NCBI GenBank assembly: GCA_016214105.1 | Contig: JACRPD010000041.1 | Location: 1-5,207 of the forward strand | Origin: Candidatus Magasanikiibacteriota bacterium | Lineage (GTDB): Bacteria; Patescibacteriota; Patescibacteriia; Magasanikbacterales; UBA922 | Length of the DNA stretch: 5,207 nucleotides | Direction of reading: 5' to 3' | Shown: positions 1-5,111 of the stretch, piece after piece | How the letters are laid out: each line of letters begins with the position of its first letter | Numbering within the stretch: the first letter of the stretch is position 1 | Made by a program: the position numbers and the translations under genes | The notes under the pieces: generated by a model | The model's database searches: none | What the model saw: only the letters and a program-made list of their open reading frames with translations | What the model was told of the DNA's origin: nothing

Positions 1-1623
1 AATCACTTCACTCCCATCGCTCAAACCTTCCAAAATCTCAACTAATCCACCATCGCCGCGCAGACCTAATTTCACAGAAACTTCTTTAATTTCGCCATTT
101 TCTAAAACTCTAACGCGCCGGACGCCGTCTTTTATTAAAACCGCGCGCTGGGGAATAAACAAAACGTTTTCTTTTGTTTCCGTGTTAAACACAACGTTCG
201 CGGTCATGCCATTTAAAATCTCGCGAGCCGGATCATCGGTCAATGTCAAAGTTACTGTGTAATAAACCACATCTTGGATCACTGTCTCGCCTTTTTCCAC
301 TTCCACGACCGTGGCTCGAAAAATAACATCATCGCCAAACGCGTCTAAAGTAATTTGAGCGGTATTGCCCAAAGAAATTTTTACGATATCGGTTTCCGGA
401 ATGTCAACTTTAACTTCAAAATGCGGACTAACAATTTTTAGCACTTCATCCTGCGAACTGACATACTCCCCGACTTTAAAATCAATCTTGCCGATGACAC
501 CGTCAACCGGCGCGAAAATTATGGACTTATTCCGCGTGGCAACCGATTGCGCCAAGCCGGCTTGCGCGGCCGAAAGCGCCGCGTAATATCCGGCTGAATC
601 AACATCGCGCGGAGGATTTTTCGCGTCCGCGTAATTCGCTTCCGCCTGCTTCACGAGCGCTTCGTAAGAGGCGGTATCGGCCTCGGCTTTCTTTTTTGTG
701 TTATCTAAATTATTTTTTGCTTTGTTATAAGCGATTAAATAAGTCTCATAACTATTCAGTGCGTCTTTAATTGATTGTTTTTGATTAATCAACGCGGTGT
801 ATTGAGTCGCGACAGATTCCCGCGCGGTTTGGATGTTAGTCTTCAAAGTATCTAATTTACTTTGGGTCAAACTGCCGATTGGCGCGGTCTGATCTAATAC
901 CGCGGCCACGGCAAACAGCAATTCTTTCATTGTTACCAACGCTTCTTCAGCCGTATCAGCCGCCCAATCTACTGTTAAATGCGCCGACGCGCTGGACAAC
1001 GGATTAATGGCGATATCCGCGTCGCCCTTTGCGGTTTTGGCGGCATAATATTTTACTTTCGCGATATTTATTTTGCCCGTATCCAGAGCGGCCAACACGT
1101 TTTCAAAATCGTCGTTAGCCAAAGTATTATCAACGCCCAAAATATCATCCGCTTCGGTTAGCGCGTTGGCCAAAGTATTCTGGGTCGCGTTCAATACGGA
1201 AATCATGTCGCCATAAGCGTCGCTCACAATCAAACTATTCTCGCTGCCTTCGGCCAATTTCATATTATTCTTCGCGGTGTCCAGCGGCGCCTCCGCGTCA
1301 GTAATGCTATTCGCGGAGCTGACCTCGATCTGTTCCTTATTCGCTTTCGCTTGATCAACGCCGACTTGTTTATAAAAATTGGAAATCTTTCCGCTGGATT
1401 CAAAACGCAAGCCGATTTCATCAGCTGATTCAACCTTGCCGGTGGCATCAACAGTCTGCACCAAATTACCGCGGATAACTTTCGCGGTTTCATATTGCGG
1501 CGCTGATGAGCCTCCAAACTTGCTCCAAACCGCCCCGCCGGCCAATAATAAAATAATTGCCGCTATATACGGCCATTTCTTCTTAAACCACTTTTTCTTT
1601 TTAGAAAAATTTTCTTGTTCCAT
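1..1623 (-). CDS. HlyD/MacA-type membrane fusion (adaptor) protein, 3'-truncated by the window edge
   Basis: The frame is open from ATG at 1623 to the window edge (541 codons, no stop), so the C-terminus is missing. The protein begins with a lysine-rich cytoplasmic tail (residues 7-15), then one membrane anchor (about 17-33) with no cleavage site seen. A first lipoyl half-motif follows (about 70-101), then a very long helical region (about 105-360), a canonical second lipoyl half (368-400, with FAPVDGVIGKIDFKVGEYV), a beta-barrel (about 402-480) and a membrane-proximal domain (from about 485). This order is that of periplasmic adaptor subunits that link an ABC or RND exporter to its outer partner. 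The helical region is much longer than in MacA, and the first lipoyl half is degenerate: FYKQVGVDQAKANKEQIEV replaces the usual V-x-x-GD-x-V-x-x-GQ pattern. The start lies 4 bp after the gpsA stop, with no good Shine-Dalgarno, suggesting translation coupled to gpsA. An ABC permease/ATPase pair may follow beyond the window. The family call is firm; substrate and partner are unknown. Confidence 0.9.
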   Translation of the reverse strand, partial: MEQENFSKKKKWFKKKWPYIAAIILLLAGGAVWSKFGGSSAPQYETAKVIRGNLVQTVDATGKVESADEIGLRFESSGKISNFYKQVGVDQAKANKEQIEVSSANSITDAEAPLDTAKNNMKLAEGSENSLIVSDAYGDMISVLNATQNTLANALTEADDILGVDNTLANDDFENVLAALDTGKINIAKVKYYAAKTAKGDADIAINPLSSASAHLTVDWAADTAEEALVTMKELLFAVAAVLDQTAPIGSLTQSKLDTLKTNIQTARESVATQYTALINQKQSIKDALNSYETYLIAYNKAKNNLDNTKKKAEADTASYEALVKQAEANYADAKNPPRDVDSAGYYAALSAAQAGLAQSVATRNKSIIFAPVDGVIGKIDFKVGEYVSSQDEVLKIVSPHFEVKVDIPETDIVKISLGNTAQITLDAFGDDVIFRATVVEVEKGETVIQDVVYYTVTLTLTDDPAREILNGMTANVVFNTETKENVLFIPQRAVLIKDGVRRVRVLENGEIKEVSVKLGLRGDGGLVEILEGLSDGSEVI

Positions 1624-1627
1624 ATGG

Positions 1628-2629
1628 CTATAAATTACCTAAAAACTTCTTAAAAGTCAAGCGTGGATCACCTTTAGTGTTAACGCAAGCAAAAATCGTT
1701 TTGGCAAACGGCGCATCCACTTTTTGTCTCTCCGCCAAACGCAATAGACAGTTAATCGCATCAACCCCTTCAACGGTTTGTTTCATGTGTTTAAGCGCCT
1801 GCTTGCCAGACATCCCTTTGCCTAAATATTCGCCAAAAGTCCGGTTTCTGCTTTCCGGACAAAGCGAAGTGCCAATTAAATCTCCCACTCCGGCCAATTC
1901 GTAAGCGGTGTCTTTCTTGCCTCCCATTGCCTTGATTAAATCCGCGATCTCGCACAAAGCGTAAGTTAACAGCGCCGCTTTTGTATTCAAACCCAAACCT
2001 AACCCATCACACATGCCAACCGCGATGGCATAAACATTTTTGAATGAACCGCCAACTTCAACACCAATCACATCAGAAGTTGGAATTAATTTAATATACT
2101 TATTTTCCATCGCGTCTCTGACTTTTTTTATCGCGATTTTATTAGCCGAAGCGATATTCATGGCGGTATAACGCTTGCTTGCCATTTGACCGGCCACGGC
2201 AGGTCCGGAAATCGTCGCGATATTTTTTCGCAAACTCGCGCGCACATGTTTTGCGATAATCTCCGTCATAATCCGCAATGAGTGCGGTTCAATGCCTTTT
2301 GATACATCAACCAGAATCGCGTCATGTTGAATACTGCGCGCCGCGAAAGAAATCGTATGCTCCATTGCCCCGCTAGGAACCACAAAAAAAATAATCTCCG
2401 CGTTTTCCAACGCCTTTTCAATTTTGTATTTCGGAATAATATTTTTTGACAGCTTAACTTTAGGCAAGTACTTCTTGTTCTCATGATACTTTTCAATCTG
2501 CTGTAAAGGCAAATGGTCACCCTCCCAATTCCAAATTCTAATCTCATGGCCGTTGTCAGCCAAAACTTGAGCCACTGCCGTGCCCATATTCCCCGCGCCG
2601 AGGACTGCAATTGTAGTTTGTTTCTTCAT
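1628..2629 (-). CDS. gpsA: Glycerol-3-phosphate dehydrogenase [NAD(P)+]
   Basis: This cytoplasmic enzyme reduces dihydroxyacetone phosphate to sn-glycerol 3-phosphate, the backbone for phospholipid synthesis. The 333-residue length is normal for GpsA. Visible motifs are the Rossmann GAGNMG at 11-16, VSKGIE at 109-114 (conserved Lys111), SGPAVAGQMA at 141-150, VGGSFKN at 192-198 with the catalytic Lys197, GVGD at 247-250 with conserved Asp250, and SRNRTFG at 260-266, the nucleotide-binding arginine loop. The glutamate usual in the SGPxxAxE motif is Gln148 here, a mild deviation. The ATG at 2629 is the only sensible start because the Rossmann strand follows directly. No Shine-Dalgarno precedes it; the upstream bases are an AT-rich run leading into an inverted-repeat arm only 5 bp away. 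The adaptor gene follows after 4 bp, implying an operon. Family assignment is secure. Confidence 0.96.
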   Translation of the reverse strand: MKKQTTIAVLGAGNMGTAVAQVLADNGHEIRIWNWEGDHLPLQQIEKYHENKKYLPKVKLSKNIIPKYKIEKALENAEIIFFVVPSGAMEHTISFAARSIQHDAILVDVSKGIEPHSLRIMTEIIAKHVRASLRKNIATISGPAVAGQMASKRYTAMNIASANKIAIKKVRDAMENKYIKLIPTSDVIGVEVGGSFKNVYAIAVGMCDGLGLGLNTKAALLTYALCEIADLIKAMGGKKDTAYELAGVGDLIGTSLCPESRNRTFGEYLGKGMSGKQALKHMKQTVEGVDAINCLLRLAERQKVDAPFAKTIFACVNTKGDPRLTFKKFLGNL

Positions 2630-2634
2630 ATAAA

Positions 2635-2673
2635 TAATAATCCGGATAATACAGATAATCCAGATTTACGGAT
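2635..2673. repeat. Left arm of 39-bp perfect inverted repeat
   Basis: These 39 bases are the exact reverse complement of 3117-3155; identity stops at 2634 (A, where T would match) and at 2674 (G, where A would match). The arm holds the palindrome ATCCGGAT, and within it GGATAAT and ATAATCC can fold around a four-base loop with one A-A mismatch. The TAA stop of the GxxExxY gene (2666-2668) and its last two to three codons lie in the arm. The outer edge is 5 bp from the gpsA start codon, so it takes the place of the gpsA ribosome-binding region. Confidence 0.95.
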
Positions 2674-3094
2674 GCGATTGTGGATGACTATGATTGGCGA
2701 GCTTTTGGTTGTAGAGCTCGTGATTTAATATCCGTTTGATTGTTAGATACTTGGTCCTAAAATTTACCAGCAAAGCCAATTCTAACCCGGCGGTTGCTAA
2801 ATATCTTTGACACTGAAAATAATCATCTTTTGTCAACAAACTTACTGCTTTTAATTCCACAATTATTCTGTTTTCTATTATAAAATCAGTTCGACAGCGA
2901 CGTTTTCTCTCCATTGATGTATTACCAAGTACAAACTCTTCTCTTTTGTACACTATCCCATCATATTTAAACTTTCCCTCCAAATAGTCGGCGTACTGTT
3001 TTTCGTTCAACATTCTCCCCAGTTCATTGTGTGTTTCAAACAAAATTCCGCGTATTTTATAGGTCAAATCTTTGTACAACAACTTATCCTCCAT
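2666..3094 (-). CDS. GxxExxY family protein (PD-(D/E)XK nuclease-like)
   Basis: The 142-residue protein matches the GxxExxY family. It has an N-terminal helix with YKIRGILFETHNELG (12-26), then MLNEKQY (28-34) at the signature position, where the first Gly is replaced by Met, and a C-terminal core of beta strands. Asp70 in CRTDFIIENR and Glu80-x-Lys82 in IVELKAV form the D...ExK pattern of PD-(D/E)XK nucleases, followed by FQCQRYLATAGLELALLVNF (93-112). The family is widespread in environmental bacteria; its substrate and biological role are not established. The tail after about residue 130 (rich in His, Ser and Pro) goes beyond the usual core and is encoded partly by the inverted-repeat arm. 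The ATG at 3094 fits the family's N-terminus; no clear Shine-Dalgarno precedes it. It is followed by gpsA after 36 bp and may supply readthrough transcription to it. All putative catalytic residues are present, so the gene appears intact. Confidence 0.9.
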   Translation of the reverse strand: MEDKLLYKDLTYKIRGILFETHNELGRMLNEKQYADYLEGKFKYDGIVYKREEFVLGNTSMERKRRCRTDFIIENRIIVELKAVSLLTKDDYFQCQRYLATAGLELALLVNFRTKYLTIKRILNHELYNQKLANHSHPQSHP

Positions 3095-3116
3095 ATAAGT
3101 TCACTATAAATTCGTT

Positions 3117-3155
3117 ATCCGTAAATCTGGATTATCTGTATTATCCGGATTATTA
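3117..3155. repeat. Right arm of 39-bp perfect inverted repeat
   Basis: This arm is the exact reverse complement of 2635-2673. Read on the plus strand it is a run of degenerate 9-base units starting at 3117 (8 bases), 3125, 3134 and 3143, with consensus ATCYGKATT, ending in ATTA. It lies 22 bp upstream of the GxxExxY start codon, and thus in its promoter or leader region. Confidence 0.95.
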
Positions 3156-3191
3156 AAAAAGCTAAGACTAACTACTAGTGTATCACAACCC

Positions 3192-3220
3192 TTGACAAAA
3201 TTGTAGAATTGTGCTATACT
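3192..3220 (+). promoter_or_regulatory. Sigma-70-type promoter with extended -10 for the 3253-3645 ORF
   Basis: A perfect TTGACA -35 box (3192-3197) is followed by a 17-bp spacer and TATACT (3215-3220), which differs from consensus at one base. TG at 3212-3213 gives an extended -10. Transcription should start near 3227, leaving a leader of about 25 nt before the ATG. Confidence 0.88.
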
Positions 3221-3240
3221 ACATTGTTGTTTAGGCTGAA

Positions 3241-3246
3241 AGGAGG
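3241..3246 (+). promoter_or_regulatory. Strong Shine-Dalgarno AGGAGG fixing the 3253 start
   Basis: AAAGGAGG ends 6 bases before ATG 3253 and decides the start of this ORF against the other open frames in the same GC-rich stretch. It sits, with the start codon, in the loop of a possible hairpin formed by GGCTGA (3234-3239) and TCAGCC (3257-3262). None of the minus-strand genes in the window has a comparable site. Confidence 0.85.
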
Positions 3247-3252
3247 ATTTTC

Positions 3253-3645
3253 ATGATCAGCCGCAACTACAATCTGACATGGTTCTGGATCCTTGCGGTT
3301 CTTTTCTTAACCGGGTGTGCCATGTGGTCGCTGCCTATGGGGCAGACAACGCCCCAATTCGACCTCACCGCCATGATCTTGACGATCATCGGCGGGTGCT
3401 CCATCACCACATGGTTTCTCTCGGAACCGTGGGCCGTGCTGGAGGCGATTGCGCTTCCGGTTCTGGCGCGGCTGGAACGCCGCCGCATCACCCGCTCGCC
3501 GTTCTGGCGGCGCGGACGGTGCTCGCCGGAAGAACTATCGGCTCACATCACACCACTCCTCTGCTACTGCGGTGTCGGATGGGTGCAACGATTCGACATC
3601 ACCGTTTGCGCCATCTCCCTTCCCAACGTTCCTTCCTCGGGCTAA
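3253..3645 (+). CDS. Hypothetical small membrane-associated or lipoprotein-like protein
   Basis: I do not recognise this 130-residue product. The start is fixed by the AGGAGG site and strong promoter just upstream. The N-terminus has a hydrophobic segment (about 10-25) with LTGC at 19-22, which resembles a lipobox, although only one positive charge (Arg4) precedes it. A second hydrophobic stretch covers about 38-56. The remainder carries an arginine-rich cluster (72-88, with LERRR and FWRRGR) and a cysteine-containing tail (LLCYCGVGW). Codons are visibly GC-rich, with many ending in C or G, unlike the AT-leaning neighbours, and this is the only plus-strand gene. Two other plus frames are also open across it but lack start signals. 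It ends about 70 bp before a good terminator, so it is a self-contained transcription unit. Candidates are a small membrane protein or a lipoprotein. Because no homology is apparent, a frameshifted or degraded 3' half cannot be excluded. Confidence 0.6.
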   Translation: MISRNYNLTWFWILAVLFLTGCAMWSLPMGQTTPQFDLTAMILTIIGGCSITTWFLSEPWAVLEAIALPVLARLERRRITRSPFWRRGRCSPEELSAHITPLLCYCGVGWVQRFDITVCAISLPNVPSSG

Positions 3646-3646
3646 C

Positions 3647-3663
3647 TTGACTCTTCCAGTCAA
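3647..3663. other. Small hairpin just after the plus-strand ORF
   Basis: TTGACT (3647-3652) pairs with AGTCAA (3658-3663) around a five-base CTTCC loop, immediately after the stop codon. No T-run follows, so it is not a terminator by itself. It could stabilise the mRNA 3' end or be chance. Confidence 0.35.
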
Positions 3664-3717
3664 CACCAGCCCAACCCCTTCCTTTTTCATAAAAATTTTG
3701 TGGAAAAAGAAGCAACT

Positions 3718-3744
3718 AAAAACCCCGATATAAACGGGGTTTTT
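3718..3744. terminator. Bidirectional intrinsic terminator between the converging 3253 ORF and metK
   Basis: AAAAACCCCG (3718-3727) pairs perfectly with CGGGGTTTTT (3735-3744) around a seven-base loop. Both strands end in five T residues, so it can stop the plus-strand ORF's transcript and the opposing metK transcript. Its place between converging genes fits this role. Confidence 0.88.
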
Positions 3745-3751
3745 GATTTGT

Positions 3752-3775
3752 CCCCTCTCCTCATTAGGAGAGGGG
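3752..3775. terminator. GC-rich hairpin downstream of metK (accessory terminator or dispersed-repeat hairpin)
   Basis: CCCCTCTCC (3752-3760) pairs perfectly with GGAGAGGGG (3767-3775), and a further T-A pair leaves a four-base loop. On the minus strand it starts 14 bases after the metK stop and precedes the T-tailed hairpin at 3718-3744. It has no T-run of its own. It may protect the metK mRNA end or be a copy of a dispersed hairpin repeat; the window shows only one copy. Confidence 0.6.
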
Positions 3776-3789
3776 TATTGAATCTACAA

Positions 3790-4938
3790 TTACCCAATCG
3801 CTCGCTTCAACTCCTCCACTTTATCAATTTTCTCCCAACCAAACTCATTCCGCCCAAAATGTCCATACGCCGCAGTGGCGCGGTAAATCGGTTTGAGTAA
3901 ATCAAGGTGTTGAATAATCTTACCCGGACGCAAGTCAAACACTTTTCTAATCGCGTCAACTAATTTCTCGTCGCTGACTTTTCCGGTGCCAAAAGTATTC
4001 ACACCGACTGATGTTGGTTCAGCGCGGCCGATTACATAAGCGAATTGAACTTCGCATTTGTCAGCCAAATCAGCGGCAACAATATTTTTCGCGACATAAC
4101 GCGCCATATACGCGGCTGAACGATCAACTTTAGACGGGTCCTTGCCGGAAAAACAACCGCCGCCATGCCGGCCCATTCCGCCGTAAGTGTCAACAATAAT
4201 TTTTCTGCCAGTCAAACCGGTGTCGCCGTGCGGTCCGCCGATGACAAACTTGCCTGTCATATTGATAAAGAATTCTGTTTGATCATCCAAATACTCCACA
4301 CAAACCGGCTTAATCACTTTCTCAATAATATCCGCGCGCAACTGTTCCAAAGTAATATCCGGATTATGTTGCGCCGCGATAACAACATTGTGCAATCGCG
4401 CTGGCTTGCCTTCAATATATTCCACGGCGACTTGAGATTTTCCATCAGGACGAAGATACTTCAATGTTCCGTCCCTGCGGACTTCAGCCAAGCGCCGCGC
4501 TAATTTATGCGCCAGCATAATCGGCAATGGCATCAATTCCGGAGTTTCTTTGCAGGCAAAACCAAACATCAAACCCTGATCCCCTGCCCCCTGTTCTTCA
4601 ATACTTTGTTTTGATACGCCTTGATTGATGTCCGGAGACTGTCCGTGAATGGAAACCAAGACACCGGCATGTTCCGCGTCAATGCCAAAATCCGGATCAG
4701 TGTAGCCGATATTTTCCAAGACCTCGCGGGTGGTTTTTTGCACGTCAACATAACCGCGCGTGGTTACTTCGCCGCCGACAATTACTAGGCCGGTGGTGGT
4801 GAAACATTCTACCGCAACATGAGATGTCGGGTCTTGCGCGATTAGAGTATCCAAAATCGCGTCTGAAATCTGATCGCAGATTTTATCCGGGTGGCCTTCA
4901 GTGACAGATTCTGATGTGAATAATATTTTTTCGCTCAT
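3790..4938 (-). CDS. metK: S-adenosylmethionine synthetase (methionine adenosyltransferase)
   Basis: This enzyme condenses ATP and L-methionine into S-adenosylmethionine, releasing phosphate and pyrophosphate, in the cytoplasm, normally as a tetramer. The 382-residue length is standard. Motifs in order are GHPDK at 15-19 (His16 and Asp18 for ATP and Mg), the active-site loop with GQSPDINQGV at 99-108, GAGDQG at 117-122, RPDGKSQV at 163-170, GRKIIVDTYGG at 244-254, GGGCFSGKDPSKVDRS at 259-274 (the phosphate-binding P-loop-like motif) and YGHFGR at 358-363. The residue before FSGKD is Cys262, where Ala is usual in the family; other key residues are intact. The ATG at 4938 gives the typical short N-terminus. 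No Shine-Dalgarno is seen in the AT-rich bases before it. A consensus promoter and a structured leader of about 130 nt precede the gene, suggesting control at the RNA level, and two hairpins follow it. Confidence 0.98.
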   Translation of the reverse strand: MSEKILFTSESVTEGHPDKICDQISDAILDTLIAQDPTSHVAVECFTTTGLVIVGGEVTTRGYVDVQKTTREVLENIGYTDPDFGIDAEHAGVLVSIHGQSPDINQGVSKQSIEEQGAGDQGLMFGFACKETPELMPLPIMLAHKLARRLAEVRRDGTLKYLRPDGKSQVAVEYIEGKPARLHNVVIAAQHNPDITLEQLRADIIEKVIKPVCVEYLDDQTEFFINMTGKFVIGGPHGDTGLTGRKIIVDTYGGMGRHGGGCFSGKDPSKVDRSAAYMARYVAKNIVAADLADKCEVQFAYVIGRAEPTSVGVNTFGTGKVSDEKLVDAIRKVFDLRPGKIIQHLDLLKPIYRATAAYGHFGRNEFGWEKIDKVEELKRAIG

Positions 4939-4952
4939 ATTTTTAAGATAAA

Positions 4953-4978
4953 TAAAAACAACGTTAAAATGCGTTGCT
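4953..4978 (-). terminator. Possible attenuator hairpin in the metK leader
   Basis: On the minus strand CAACG (+ 4972-4976) pairs with CGTTG (+ 4959-4963) around an eight-base loop and is followed directly by TTTTTA (+ 4953-4958); G-T and A-T pairs can lengthen the stem by two. The stem is weak for a terminator. Its 5' strand touches the 3' strand of the leader's base stem, and the leader's first bases (CGTT) could pair with AACG instead, so the two folds may exclude each other. This supports a switch but does not prove it. Confidence 0.4.
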
Positions 4979-5070
4979 CAAGAAGATAGGAGGGGTGTTG
5001 CCGAGTAGTAATCATCTCATCGACCAGCGAGGTGATACAACCAACCGGCAACAAACACCATTTTCTTGAA
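4978..5070 (-). promoter_or_regulatory. Structured 5' leader of metK, candidate SAM-responsive riboswitch of unassigned class
   Basis: The minus-strand RNA folds into a nested, irregular rod. P1 is TCAAGAA (+ 5063-5069) with TTCTTGA (+ 4978-4984). P2 is TGTTGCCG (+ 5046-5053) with CGGCAACA (+ 4996-5003), extendable by GGTG/CACC across a four-base bulge. P3 is ATCACCTC (+ 5029-5036) with GAGATGAT (+ 5011-5018), with one C-A mismatch. Internal loops separate the stems, and the apical loop is about ten bases. The predicted transcription start lies at the base of P1, and a small T-tailed hairpin follows before metK. Known SAM riboswitches commonly sit upstream of metK; I do not see the SAM-I (S-box) four-way junction or the SAM-III (SMK) core. 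The pairing is seen directly; ligand sensing is inference. Confidence 0.5.
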
Positions 5071-5077
5071 CGGATGA

Positions 5078-5106
5078 ATTATATTAAATCTAGCGTATTT
5101 TGTCAA
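5078..5106 (-). promoter_or_regulatory. Consensus sigma-70 promoter of metK
   Basis: On the minus strand, TTGACA (+ 5101-5106) and TATAAT (+ 5078-5083) are both exact consensus and are separated by 17 bp. The -35 box begins 5 bp after the upstream gene's stop codon. Initiation is expected near 5071, giving an untranslated leader of about 130 nt. Confidence 0.93.
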
Positions 5107-5111
5107 TTAAA

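Larger units (their letters stand above)
2635..3155. mobile_element. Candidate inverted-repeat-bounded cassette carrying a GxxExxY gene
   Basis: A 521-bp unit is delimited by perfect 39-bp inverted repeats (2635-2673 and 3117-3155) and contains a single gene, the GxxExxY protein. The CDS stop codon lies inside the left arm, so gene and arms form one compact module. No transposase is encoded, and no target-site duplication beyond a few A residues is visible at the edges. The unit sits 5 bp upstream of gpsA and next to the divergent promoter of the plus-strand gene. Whether it moves is inference. The perfect identity of the arms implies recent origin, gene conversion or selection for pairing. 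It could instead be a fixed structured-RNA or processing element. Confidence 0.5.

Noticed and set aside
365..1633. Plus-strand open frames across the adaptor gene and a minus-strand frame at 1260-1517.
   Set aside because: The minus-strand adaptor frame is continuous with clear domain motifs; the others are antisense or shifted shadows without start signals.
3095..3116. A TATAGT -10 box just upstream of the GxxExxY start giving a nearly leaderless transcript.
   Set aside because: No recognisable -35 hexamer lies 16-18 bp upstream, and AT-rich sequence yields such hexamers by chance.
2631..3160. Target-site duplication flanking the inverted-repeat unit.
   Set aside because: The bases outside the arms share only a few A residues, which is not distinguishable from chance.
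3279..3733. Two other plus-strand open frames overlapping the GC-rich ORF (3279-3650 and 3449-3733).
   Set aside because: They lack their own ribosome-binding sites and arise from the scarcity of stop codons in GC-rich sequence; the frame starting at 3253 has the promoter and AGGAGG.
4165..4503. Plus-strand open frame antisense to metK.
   Set aside because: It is fully within a conserved metK coding region and has no start signals or recognisable product.
4975..5070. SAM-I (S-box) riboswitch read on the plus strand, because of CAAGA, GGAGGGG and CGGCAAC fragments.
   Set aside because: The order and junction of the S-box core are not reproduced, there is no promoter or target gene on the plus strand, and the consensus metK promoter reads the opposite way.
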